This document shows, one piece after another, positions 45,912 to 54,692 of a stretch of DNA of 64,000 nucleotides; the stretch's first letter is position 1, and each line of letters opens with the position of its first letter. This DNA is from an uncultured Bacteroides sp. Its GTDB lineage: Bacteria; Bacteroidota; Bacteroidia; Bacteroidales; Bacteroidaceae. Under the pieces are notes generated by a model that worked only from the letters and a program-made list of their open reading frames with translations, was not told the origin of the DNA and did no database searches. A program made the position numbers and the translations under genes. Location of the stretch: positions 210,981-274,980 of the forward strand of contig CASDXG010000096.1 of assembly GCA_949285025.1 (NCBI GenBank). The letters run 5' to 3'.

Positions 45912-47387
45912 ATGTCAAACTTTTCAAGAAGAGATTTTCTCAAGACAGGGGCGGCAGCATTGGCTGGAATAACAATAGCTCCGAGTTCTATTTTAGGTAA
46001 AAGTCACGGACATATTGCTCCGTCTGACAAGTTAAACATTGCAGCCGTTGGTATTGGTGGTATGGGACATGCTAATATCAATGCAGTAAAAGGTTCAGAA
46101 AATATCGTAGCTCTTTGCGATGTTGACTGGAAATATGCAAAAGGTGTATTCGATGAACATCCTAATGCTAAGCATTATTGGGATTATCGCAAGATGTACG
46201 ATGAAATGGCTAAATCAATTGATGCTGTAATTGTTGCAACTGCGGACCATACACATGCTATCATTACGGCGGAAGCAATGACACTAGGTAAGCATGTTTA
46301 CTGTCAGAAACCGTTGACTCACTCTGTTTATGAATCTCGTTTATTGACTAAGTTGGCAGCATCTACCGGAGTTTGTACCCAAATGGGTAATCAAGGATCA
46401 TCTGGTGAGGGCACCGATTTAGTATGTGAATGGATTTGGAACGGTGAAATTGGTGAAGTGACAAAGGTGGAATGTGCAACTGACCGCCCGATTTGGCCGC
46501 AAGGATTGAATGCTCCTGAAAAAGCAGACCGTATTCCGAAAACTTTGGATTGGGATTTGTTTACGGGACCGGCTGAGTATAATCCTTATAATGCACTTTA
46601 TCATCCTTGGAATTGGCGTGGATGGTGGGATTATGGTACAGGCGCATTAGGTGATATGGCTTGCCATATTATGCACCAACCATTTAAAGCATTGAAGTTG
46701 GGATATCCGACAAAAGTTGAAGGTTCTTCTACTCTTTTGCTTGATGCATGTGCACCCCAAGCTCAACATGTAAAGATGATATTCCCGGCTCGTGAAAATA
46801 TGCCGAAAGTTGCAATGCCTGAAGTTGAAGTACATTGGTACGATGGTGGTATGATGCCTGACCGTCCGAAAGGTTTCCCGCAGAATAAACAATTGATGGG
46901 ACCTGGCGGTGGTTTGACTATTTTCCATGGAACTAAAGATACATTAATTTGTGGTTGCTATGGAGAACAACCGTTCTTGTTGTCAGGACGTAAGCCTAAT
47001 GCTCCGAAAGTTTGCCGTCGTGTAAAGACTTCTCATGAAATGGATTGGGTACGTGCGTGTAAGGAAAATCCGTCATCTCGCGTTCAGACGAAATCAAATT
47101 TCTTCGAAGCAGGTCCGTTCAACGAAATGGTTGTAATGGGTGTTCTTGCGATTCGCTTGCAAGCATTGAACCGTACTTTGGAATGGGACGGTGAAAATAT
47201 GCGTTTCACTAACATTGGCGATAACGAAGAAATCAAGATCTGTGTAAAAGACGGATTTACGATTCATGATGGACACCCGTCGTTCAACAAGACATGGACA
47301 GATCCTATCAATGCTAAGAAGTTTGCAGAAGAACTTATTAAGCATAATTATCGTGAAGGATGGAAGTTGCCTGATATGCCGAAATAA
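45912..47387 (+). CDS. Tat-exported Gfo/Idh/MocA-family oxidoreductase
   Basis: A 491-residue protein with a perfect twin-arginine signal: SNFSRRDFLKTGAAALAGITIAPSS (SRRxFLK, short hydrophobic stretch), indicating export in folded, cofactor-bound form. The mature part has a Rossmann start LNIAAVGIGGMGHANINAV, the active-site Lys in VYCQKPLTHSV (QKP in place of EKP), and the GH109-like YGTGALGDMACHIMH. Members of this group oxidise or isomerise glycosides with tightly held NAD. Location just after tatAC suggests that it is a major Tat client. Confidence 0.92.
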   Translation: MSNFSRRDFLKTGAAALAGITIAPSSILGKSHGHIAPSDKLNIAAVGIGGMGHANINAVKGSENIVALCDVDWKYAKGVFDEHPNAKHYWDYRKMYDEMAKSIDAVIVATADHTHAIITAEAMTLGKHVYCQKPLTHSVYESRLLTKLAASTGVCTQMGNQGSSGEGTDLVCEWIWNGEIGEVTKVECATDRPIWPQGLNAPEKADRIPKTLDWDLFTGPAEYNPYNALYHPWNWRGWWDYGTGALGDMACHIMHQPFKALKLGYPTKVEGSSTLLLDACAPQAQHVKMIFPARENMPKVAMPEVEVHWYDGGMMPDRPKGFPQNKQLMGPGGGLTIFHGTKDTLICGCYGEQPFLLSGRKPNAPKVCRRVKTSHEMDWVRACKENPSSRVQTKSNFFEAGPFNEMVVMGVLAIRLQALNRTLEWDGENMRFTNIGDNEEIKICVKDGFTIHDGHPSFNKTWTDPINAKKFAEELIKHNYREGWKLPDMPK

Positions 47388-47425
47388 TTATTTCATAGGA
47401 TATAGTTTAATAAATTGAGATAGAA

Positions 47426-48310
47426 ATGAAAAAAGTATTTTACACTTTAGCTTATTGTTTATTGGCAGGAAGTATTGTTTCTTGTGGAAGCGGCAATAAA
47501 AAAGCAGCTGAACAGACCGGTGAGGAAAGTAAATCGGCCGCAACAACTACAACTTTGACTTATTCCAAGTCTTTGAAAGCTCCTGAAACTGAAACTTTAA
47601 CTTTGCCGGTTGATGAAGAAGGATTTATTACAATCTTTGATGGTAAGACATTTAACGGATGGCGTGGTTACGGCAAAGATCGTGTTCCTTCTAAATGGGT
47701 CATTGAAGATGGTTGCATTAAATTTAATGGATCCGGTGGCGGCGAAGCACAAGACGGTGACGGTGGCGATCTGATTTTTGCGCATAAGTTCAAAAACTTC
47801 GAGTTACAACTGGAATGGAAAATCTCTAAAGGTGGTAATTCAGGTATTCTTTATTTAGCACAAGAAGTAACATCTAAAGATAAAGATGGAAACGAACGTT
47901 TGGAACCGATTTATATTTCAGCTCCGGAATTCCAGGTTTTGGATAACGAAAATCATCCGGATGCTAAATTAGGAAAGGATAACAATCGTCAGGCTGCGTC
48001 TTTATATGATATGATTCCTGCTAAACCGCAGAATGCAAAACCGTTTGGAGAATGGAACAAGGCTAAGATTATGGTTTATCAAGGAACTGTTGTTCATGGA
48101 CAAAATGACGTGAATGTTCTTGAATATCATTTGTGGACTCAACAATGGACTGACATGTTGCAGGCAAGCAAATTCAGCGAAGAAAAATGGCCGTTGGCAT
48201 TTGAATTGCTGAATAACTGCGGAGGTGCAGAACATGCTGGTTTTATTGGTTTCCAAGATCACGGAAATGATGTTTGGTTCCGTAACATTCGTGTGAAAAT
48301 TTTGGATTAA
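47426..48310 (+). CDS. DUF1080 (3-keto-disaccharide hydrolase-type) lipoprotein
   Basis: A 294-residue lipoprotein with signal MKKVFYTLAYCLLAGSIVSC (Cys20) followed by a low-complexity linker. Residues 65-294 are a DUF1080 concanavalin-like beta sandwich: GFITIFDGKTFNGWRGYG, SKWVIEDGCIKFNG, FKNFELQLEWKISKGGNSGILYLAQE and WNKAKIMVYQGTVVHG. Proteins of this family cleave 3-keto-glycosides by elimination or hydrolysis. It fits the oxidoreductase genes before it: oxidation at C3, then cleavage. Confidence 0.93.
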   Translation: MKKVFYTLAYCLLAGSIVSCGSGNKKAAEQTGEESKSAATTTTLTYSKSLKAPETETLTLPVDEEGFITIFDGKTFNGWRGYGKDRVPSKWVIEDGCIKFNGSGGGEAQDGDGGDLIFAHKFKNFELQLEWKISKGGNSGILYLAQEVTSKDKDGNERLEPIYISAPEFQVLDNENHPDAKLGKDNNRQAASLYDMIPAKPQNAKPFGEWNKAKIMVYQGTVVHGQNDVNVLEYHLWTQQWTDMLQASKFSEEKWPLAFELLNNCGGAEHAGFIGFQDHGNDVWFRNIRVKILD

Positions 48311-48344
48311 TTCCATACTAAAATAACTTATTGTTTTTTGAAAA

Positions 48345-48391
48345 GCTGTTTCTGGTTGGATGAATTAATTCAGCAGGGAACAGTTTTTTTT
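48345..48391 (+). terminator. Probable terminator after the DUF1080 gene
   Basis: CTGTT (48346-48350) pairs with AACAG, with a further CTG/CAG step and T8. It divides the DUF1080 gene from the next, though readthrough is possible. Confidence 0.6.
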
Positions 48392-48404
48392 AATTATAAT
48401 CATT

Positions 48405-49319
48405 ATGAGAACTCGGTTTTATTTAGGAATGCTTGCAGTATTGGCTGTGATGACCGGTTGTACTGCTACAAAAACGACAGAGCAAACTCCTGTAAAGAAG
48501 GAGGTTGCCGTTCAATTGTATTCGGTTAGAGATATTTTAAATAATTGTAATAAGGACGGAAATGTGAGCCCGGAATATACTGATATCCTGAACAAATTAG
48601 CAAAAATGGGGTATACGGGTGTAGAAACTGCTAATTATAATGATGGAAAGTTCTATGGAAGAACTCCGGAAGACTTCAAGAAAGACGTTGAAGCTACCGG
48701 AATGAAAGTCATTTCTTCACATACCGGACACGGATTGAGCGATAAAGAACTTGCTTCGGGTGACTTATCAGAGTCTTTGAAATGGTGGGATAAATGTATT
48801 GCCGACCATAAAGCTGCAGGAATGAAATACATTGTTGTACCGGCAATGAGTACTCCTAAGACAGTGAAAGATTTGGAGACTTACTGTAAATATTATAACG
48901 AAATAGGGAAACGCTGTAAGGAAAACGGTATGGGATTCGGTTATCATAACCATGCATATGAATTTGGAAAAATTGAAGACCAGGTTGTTATGTACGATTA
49001 TATGTTGGAACACACTGACCCTGCACTCGTCTTTTTCGAAATGGATGTATATTGGGTAGTTCGTGCAGGAAAGAGTCCGGTAGATTATTTCAAAAAATAT
49101 CCCGGACGCTTTAAGGTGCTCCATATCAAAGATGATAAGGAAATCGGACAAAGCGGAATGGTTGGTTTTGATGCGATTTTCAACAATGCAGAAACTGCCG
49201 GAGTGCAGGACCTTGTAGCTGAAATTGAAGGATACAGCATGCCGGTTGAGGAAAGTGTAAAAGCCAGCATTGATTATTTGTTGAATGCTCCGTTTGTGAA
49301 GGCATCATACAATAAATGA
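48405..49319 (+). CDS. Sugar phosphate isomerase/epimerase-like (TIM barrel) lipoprotein
   Basis: A 304-residue lipoprotein: signal MRTRFYLGMLAVLAVMTGC (Cys19), then a xylose-isomerase-like TIM barrel: VAVQLYSVRDIL, MGYTGVETANYNDGKFYG, KVISSHTGHGLS, YHNHAYEF (metal-binding His), FFEMDVYWVVRAG and FKVLHIKD supply metal ligands. It would work in the periplasm or at the outer membrane on a keto-sugar, in line with the 3-keto pathway above. Found next to DUF1080 and Gfo/Idh genes in other Bacteroidetes. Confidence 0.9.
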   Translation: MRTRFYLGMLAVLAVMTGCTATKTTEQTPVKKEVAVQLYSVRDILNNCNKDGNVSPEYTDILNKLAKMGYTGVETANYNDGKFYGRTPEDFKKDVEATGMKVISSHTGHGLSDKELASGDLSESLKWWDKCIADHKAAGMKYIVVPAMSTPKTVKDLETYCKYYNEIGKRCKENGMGFGYHNHAYEFGKIEDQVVMYDYMLEHTDPALVFFEMDVYWVVRAGKSPVDYFKKYPGRFKVLHIKDDKEIGQSGMVGFDAIFNNAETAGVQDLVAEIEGYSMPVEESVKASIDYLLNAPFVKASYNK

Positions 49320-49346
49320 TTCAGACCTGATATTATTTTTCGGATA

Positions 49347-49383
49347 AAAAGCCCCGTCGTTTTTTATAAACAGCGGGGCTTTT
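49347..49383. terminator. Bidirectional terminator
   Basis: AAAAGCCCCG and CGGGGCTTTT are perfect arms (49347-49356, 49374-49383) between convergent genes. Confidence 0.9.
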
Positions 49384-49387
49384 CCAT

Positions 49388-50578
49388 TTAAAGTTCCCGA
49401 TAGAGCAGATATTTTTCCCTTATTTTTTTATAGTGCTCCAAGTCTTTCTGCCATCCTGCCCGTATTTCTGTTTCTGTTTTTCCTTGTATAATTTCTTTCC
49501 GTACTTGATCTGTTCCCATTAGTAAGTCAAACCATTTCGGTCGGGTGAAGAATTCAGCTTCGGGATTTCGGGCTGTTTTTTTGTAATAGCGATAAACTTC
49601 GATGATGTATTTTAGTGAAAATCCGTTCGGATTTTGTGCTTGCCGTAAATCTTTTCCATAGCATTCCTGATTTTTATGTAGCGGATTCATGTCAGAGCCT
49701 TTCAGGGCGCGTGGGGTGAAGCGGAATGCTGTATTTTTAATTTTAGGACTTCCAATAATTTGAAAAGGATATTCCGTTCCTCTTCCTACGCTTATGTCAG
49801 TTCCTTCAAACGGACAAAGTGAGGCATATAATGCGACGGATTGATCGTTTGGCAGATTGGGCGATGGTTTGACAGGAAGCGAATATGCTTGTTTGTGCGC
49901 CCATCCTTTTACAGTTATTACTTTCATGCGGCATTTAAGTCCGTTCCCCAGCCATCCTTCTCCGTTTATCATTAGTGCCAGCTCCCCGATGGTGCAACCG
50001 TGTAATACCGGGATGGGTAGCATCCCGACAAAACTTTTATATGCGGGTTTTAGGACGGGACCGTCGACATAATCGCATGGGTTAGGGCGGTCAAGTATGA
50101 TAATTTCTTTATCCTGTTCGGCACATGCCTGCATTACATAGTAAAGTGTACTTATGTAAGTATAAAAACGTGCGCCGACATCCTGTATGTCGAATATGAT
50201 GATGTCGATGTCGTTTAACTGTTTTGGCAGCGGTTTCTTGTTTTTCCCATATAGTGATATGACCTTGATTCCGGTTTTCGGGTCGGTGCCGTCTGATACA
50301 GTTTCTCCGGCATCTGCTGTACCTCGTAATCCGTGCTCAGGTGTGAAGATGCATGTCTGGTTTATTTTTAATGAAGACAGTGAATCGGGAAGAAATACTC
50401 CGTTCGACAGTGATGTCTGGTTGACGACAAGTCCGACTCTTTTCCCCTTTAGGATAGGCAGGAAACGCTCAAACTGTTCTGCCCCTGTCAGAATTCCGGC
50501 CGAAGATTTTGTTGGGTAAACACTCGAAATCAAGCATAAAATGCCGAATAAAATGAATTGTCTGTATGTAAACCGCAT
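49388..50578 (-). CDS. DUF1343 family exported protein
   Basis: A 396-residue exported protein with signal MRFTYRQFILFGILCLISSVYP. The body is the DUF1343 (YzbB/NamZ-like) fold: GKRVGLVVNQTSLSNG, IFTPEHGLRGTADAGE, IIIFDIQDVGARFYTYISTLYYVMQA, LDRPNPCDY and SPNLPNDQSVALYASLCPFEGTDISVGRGTEYPFQ. NamZ members are exo-beta-N-acetylmuramidases of family GH171, so a cell-wall recycling role fits, beside the GH3 protein at 22.7 kb. Met 50578 begins the signal peptide; the frame is open upstream. Confidence 0.93.
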   Translation of the reverse strand: MRFTYRQFILFGILCLISSVYPTKSSAGILTGAEQFERFLPILKGKRVGLVVNQTSLSNGVFLPDSLSSLKINQTCIFTPEHGLRGTADAGETVSDGTDPKTGIKVISLYGKNKKPLPKQLNDIDIIIFDIQDVGARFYTYISTLYYVMQACAEQDKEIIILDRPNPCDYVDGPVLKPAYKSFVGMLPIPVLHGCTIGELALMINGEGWLGNGLKCRMKVITVKGWAHKQAYSLPVKPSPNLPNDQSVALYASLCPFEGTDISVGRGTEYPFQIIGSPKIKNTAFRFTPRALKGSDMNPLHKNQECYGKDLRQAQNPNGFSLKYIIEVYRYYKKTARNPEAEFFTRPKWFDLLMGTDQVRKEIIQGKTETEIRAGWQKDLEHYKKIREKYLLYREL

Positions 50579-50627
50579 ATTTTTTGTAGTTTTGTGAAAT
50601 ACAAATATACGCAAAAATTAGGAATTT

Positions 50628-51164
50628 ATGAATCCGTTGGTTTTGATAGATAAATATTATCCGGAAGAAAATAATTTGAAACATATATTGCTTGTGCATA
50701 GCCGTTCGGTGACAGATAAAGCATTGGCTATGGCCCGTAATCACCCTGAGTTGCATCTTGACGAACAGTTTATTGCAGAGGCAGCTATGCTGCATGATAT
50801 TGGAATATTTAAAACCGATGCGGATGCAATTGATTGTTATGGTACCTTCCCGTATATTTGTCATGGCTATCTGGGTGCGGAATTGGTTAGAAATGAGGGA
50901 TTTTTGCGCCATGCCCTGGTCTGTGAAAGACATACCGGTGCCGGAATATCATTAAGTGATATCATCAATCAGCAGTTGCCCTTGCCGCATCGTGAAATGC
51001 TGCCATTGAGTTTAGAGGAACAGATCATCTGTTTTGCTGATAAGTTTTTTTCAAAGACGAAACTGAATGTGGAAAAGAGTATAGAAAAGGCAAGAAAGAG
51101 TGTGGTTCGTTATGGAGAAGAGGGAGGCATGCGTTTTGACCGTTGGTGTGAACTGTTCCTGTAG
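50628..51164 (+). CDS. HD-domain phosphohydrolase-like protein
   Basis: A 178-residue HD protein: HILLVHSRSV supplies the first His, AAMLHDIGIF the HD pair, and FADKFFSK the last Asp. Such small HDIG-type proteins hydrolyse phosphate esters of nucleotides; exact substrate unknown. It is divergent from the DUF1343 gene and upstream of the LptD-like gene, with 87 bases between. Confidence 0.88.
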   Translation: MNPLVLIDKYYPEENNLKHILLVHSRSVTDKALAMARNHPELHLDEQFIAEAAMLHDIGIFKTDADAIDCYGTFPYICHGYLGAELVRNEGFLRHALVCERHTGAGISLSDIINQQLPLPHREMLPLSLEEQIICFADKFFSKTKLNVEKSIEKARKSVVRYGEEGGMRFDRWCELFL

Positions 51165-51218
51165 TTGAAAAAATACATTAAAAACAGAATCGTTATCTAA
51201 AGTTTGACGGATAATGTT

Positions 51219-51226
51219 TACTTTTG
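51219..51226 (+). promoter_or_regulatory. -7 element for the LptD-like gene
   Basis: TACTTTTG followed by CAACG, 25 bases before the chosen ATG at 51252. It lies after an earlier in-frame ATG at 51204 and so supports the later start. Confidence 0.6.
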
Positions 51227-51251
51227 CAACGTATTGCGTAAAATACGAGTA

Positions 51252-53987
51252 ATGACCTCATTTAAAAAAACGATATATATAATCATTTCATTATTCCTTT
51301 TTGGACTTTTTTCCGCTTTTTATGCCGATGCGCAACGGATAAGAGGGAAAAGAGCGCAGAGGAATGAGAGGGAACTACGTACAGATTCGGTGGCGGTTGA
51401 TTCTCTTGGTACGGATTCTTTAATGGTAGATTCCGTCCCTAAAAAACAACCTTTGGATGCTCCTGTGGTGTATGAAGCAGCCGATTCTATTGTTTTTACC
51501 AAAGATGGTTTTGCTCGTTTATATGGTGACGGAAAGGTTAATTATCAGAATATAGAACTTACCGCCGAACGGATTTCCATGAATATGGATAGCAGTACGG
51601 TCTTTGCGCAGGGTGTTCCCGATACAACAGGGGTGGAACAGGGGATACCAATATTTAAAGATGGCGGAACACCGTATGAGTCGAAAACGATGCGTTACAA
51701 TTTTAAATCGAAGAAAGGTTTTATCAACGAGATTGTTACGCAGCAGGGCGACGGATATGTAACGAGTGCGGAAGCAAAAAAAGGTGCAAATGATGAGATT
51801 TTTATGCGTCATGGAAAGTATACCACTTGCGATAATACAGAACATCCGCACTTCTATTTGAAGTTGTCCATGGCGAAAGTCAGACCCAAAAAAGACGTGG
51901 TTTTTGGTCCGGCACAGTTGGTCATAGAAGATGTTCCTTTGCCACTGGCAATACCGTTCGGTTTTTTCCCTTTCAGCAGCAGCTATTCTTCCGGTTTTAT
52001 CATGCCTACCTATGGCGATGAGATGAATAGAGGATTTTATTTGCGGGACGGCGGATATTATTTTGCCATTAACGATCAGGTAGATTTAAAACTGTTGGGA
52101 GAGATTTATACTAAAGGTTCATGGGGACTTTCAGCTGCTACGAATTATAATAAGCGTTATAAGTTCAGCGGATATTTTAATGCCAGTTATCTGGTTACGA
52201 AAACCGGTGATAAAAATATGCCCGATTATTCTGTGTCAAAGGATTTCCGGATACAGTGGAACCATCGTCAAGACCCGAAAGCAAATCCGAACAGTTCGTT
52301 CGCTGCCAGTGTGAATTTTGCAACAAGCAGTTATGACCGTTCTAACTTGGGAACGTTATACAATCCGATTCAGTCCGGTTATTCTCAAAACACGAAGGCA
52401 TCAAGTGTCAGCTATTCAAGAAGTTTCCCTAATATCGGACTTAATATTTCAACTACATTCAATATTACCCAGAACACACAGGATTCGTCATTGAATATGA
52501 CATTGCCGGATTTGAATATATCCTTGAACCGTGTTTATCCGTTTAAGCGGAAAAAAATGGCAGGCGACGAGCGGTGGTATGAAAAAATATCATTCCAGTA
52601 TACCGGATCGATGACAAATAGCGTAAGTACCAAAGATTATTTGTTGTTTAAGACTCCGATGAAGCAATGGCGTAACGGAATGCGTCATTCTATTCCTATT
52701 CAAGCTACGTTTAATCTGTTTAATTATATCAACATCGTTCCATCGTTTAATTATACTGAGCGCTGGTATTTGCAGCAGATCAGGAGGAGTTACGATGAAA
52801 ACACTCGTGCAGTGCGTCGGGATACCGTCTCGGGATTCCATCGTGTTTACGATTATAATTTGTCACTTTCTTTGAATACTAAATTGTATGGTATGTATAA
52901 ACCGCTGTTTATGAAAAGCAAAGAAATACAGATCCGGCACGTGATTACGCCTTCCGTATCATATTCTTATAAGCCCGATTTCGGGAAATCGCGTTTTGGA
53001 TATTATGATACATATACTTATACCGACGCAGACGGTGAAGTGCATATGGAGGAATATTCGCTTTATGAGGGGATGGCATATGGGACTCCGACAAGAGGGG
53101 TCTCGCAAAATATATCATTTTCGCTTGATAATAACCTGGAAATGAAAATGAAGTCGGATAAAGATTCTACCGGGTATAAGAAAATCAGTTTGATTGATCA
53201 GCTGAGTGGAACGCTATCTTATGATATGGCGCAGAAACGTTGGAGCGATTTGACTATTAACGCCCGATTCAAATTAACGAAAGACTATACGTTTAATATG
53301 AATGCCCGTTTTGCGACTTATGCCTATGAGTTCGATGAGAATGGTAACGTGCGCGAGGGTGACAGGACTGAATGGTCGTATGGACGTTTCGGACGTTTTG
53401 AAGGGTACAGCGGCTCTTTTTCTTATTCATTGAACAACGATACCTTTAAGAAACTTTTCGGGAAGAGTGATGAAAATAAGATCGAAAATAAAAATGAAAA
53501 GGATGAAACGGAAGCGGACGATGGAGAGGAAGAAGATGTTTTGCCTGAGACGAACAATACGGCCAATTTGCGTAAGACCGAAGATGCCCGTATAAGTCCC
53601 GATGGTTATTTGGCATTTAATATGCCTTGGACATTGAGCTTGAGTTATAGCTACAGCATACGTGAAGACCGCTCAAAGGATATCAATATAAAAACAATGC
53701 GTTATCCTTATTCTTTGACGCACTCATTGAATGTATCCGGTAATGTTAAAATCGGAAGCCGATGGAATTTGACTTATACTACCGGTTATGACTTTACGGA
53801 TAAAGAAATGTCTATGACTACAGTAAATATTACGCGTGATTTACATTGTTTCACGATGACATGCGGGTTGGTTTTCGGTCCGTTTACTTCTTATAACTTT
53901 TCTATTCGTGCAAACTCAAGTATGTTGACCGATGCATTGAAATGGGATAAGCGAAGTAATTCGGGAAGTACAGTTACATGGTATTAA
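51252..53987 (+). CDS. LptD/OstA-like LPS-assembly outer-membrane protein
   Basis: A 911-residue outer-membrane protein. Signal MTSFKKTIYIIISLFLFGLFSAFYADAQ, then an N-terminal OstA-type beta-jellyroll (FTKDGFARLYGDGKVNYQNIELTAERISMNMDSST, and the lipid-binding GKYTTCDNTEHPHFYLKLSMAKVRPKKDVVFGPAQLVIEDVPLPLAIPFGFFPF), and a large beta barrel (about 280-911) rich in alternating aromatic strands. A charged, low-complexity loop (ENKIENKNEKDETEADDGEEED) lies at about 745-770. This is the Bacteroidetes form of LptD, which inserts LPS in the outer leaflet; with lptF and the lpx operon it completes an LPS theme in the window. Confidence 0.87.
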   Translation: MTSFKKTIYIIISLFLFGLFSAFYADAQRIRGKRAQRNERELRTDSVAVDSLGTDSLMVDSVPKKQPLDAPVVYEAADSIVFTKDGFARLYGDGKVNYQNIELTAERISMNMDSSTVFAQGVPDTTGVEQGIPIFKDGGTPYESKTMRYNFKSKKGFINEIVTQQGDGYVTSAEAKKGANDEIFMRHGKYTTCDNTEHPHFYLKLSMAKVRPKKDVVFGPAQLVIEDVPLPLAIPFGFFPFSSSYSSGFIMPTYGDEMNRGFYLRDGGYYFAINDQVDLKLLGEIYTKGSWGLSAATNYNKRYKFSGYFNASYLVTKTGDKNMPDYSVSKDFRIQWNHRQDPKANPNSSFAASVNFATSSYDRSNLGTLYNPIQSGYSQNTKASSVSYSRSFPNIGLNISTTFNITQNTQDSSLNMTLPDLNISLNRVYPFKRKKMAGDERWYEKISFQYTGSMTNSVSTKDYLLFKTPMKQWRNGMRHSIPIQATFNLFNYINIVPSFNYTERWYLQQIRRSYDENTRAVRRDTVSGFHRVYDYNLSLSLNTKLYGMYKPLFMKSKEIQIRHVITPSVSYSYKPDFGKSRFGYYDTYTYTDADGEVHMEEYSLYEGMAYGTPTRGVSQNISFSLDNNLEMKMKSDKDSTGYKKISLIDQLSGTLSYDMAQKRWSDLTINARFKLTKDYTFNMNARFATYAYEFDENGNVREGDRTEWSYGRFGRFEGYSGSFSYSLNNDTFKKLFGKSDENKIENKNEKDETEADDGEEEDVLPETNNTANLRKTEDARISPDGYLAFNMPWTLSLSYSYSIREDRSKDINIKTMRYPYSLTHSLNVSGNVKIGSRWNLTYTTGYDFTDKEMSMTTVNITRDLHCFTMTCGLVFGPFTSYNFSIRANSSMLTDALKWDKRSNSGSTVTWY

Positions 53988-53992
53988 CTGTT

Positions 53993-54655
53993 TTACCATA
54001 TGATGGGCGTTTCTCCGTGCTGGGTCAGGTATTCGTTTGTACGGCTAAAATGTTTGTTCCCGAAAAATCCGTTGTAGGCCGATAATGGGGATGGGTGTAC
54101 AGATGTGAGTACCAGATGTTTTTTTCGGTCAATGAAAGCACCTTTCTTTTGAGCATATGTTCCCCATAAGATGAAAACCAGGTGTTTCTTGTTTTCCGCT
54201 AACGTGCGGATAACTGCATCTGTGAATTCTTCCCATCCTTTTCGTTGGTGTGAGCCGGGCAGATGTGCCCGGACTGTTAATGTTGCATTTAGCAGAAGTA
54301 TTCCTTGTTGTGCCCATCGGGTGAGATTTCCGCTTTGAGGGATGGGATTACCTGTGTCATTATGTATCTCTTTGAATATGTTTTGCAGGGAAGGAGGAAG
54401 CGGAATTCCGTCATTGACGGAGAAGCAGAGTCCATGTGCTTGTCCTGCTCCATGATAAGGATCTTGCCCGATAATGACAACTTTCACTTTATCGTAAGGG
54501 CAAAGGTCGAAAGCATTAAATATAAGACGTCCGGGAGGATATACCGTAGTTGTGAGGTATTCCTCTCGGACGAAATCGGTTAACTTCTTAAAATAGTCTT
54601 TTTCAAATTCAGAACTTAATTCCCGTTTCCAGCTTTCTTCTATCTTTACATCCAT
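53993..54655 (-). CDS. ung: Uracil-DNA glycosylase
   Basis: A 220-residue family 1 UDG that removes uracil from DNA. Motif GQDPYHGAGQAHGLCFSV carries the catalytic Asp and the HPSPLSAYNGFFGNKHFSRTNEYL motif the His and the DNA-intercalating loop. Full length. It converges with the LptD-like gene, 5 bases away, and lies 37 bases after the end of asnA. Confidence 0.98.
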   Translation of the reverse strand: MDVKIEESWKRELSSEFEKDYFKKLTDFVREEYLTTTVYPPGRLIFNAFDLCPYDKVKVVIIGQDPYHGAGQAHGLCFSVNDGIPLPPSLQNIFKEIHNDTGNPIPQSGNLTRWAQQGILLLNATLTVRAHLPGSHQRKGWEEFTDAVIRTLAENKKHLVFILWGTYAQKKGAFIDRKKHLVLTSVHPSPLSAYNGFFGNKHFSRTNEYLTQHGETPIIW

Positions 54656-54692
54656 GCATTTTGTGTTTTGTTGGTGTAAAGATACATCATTT

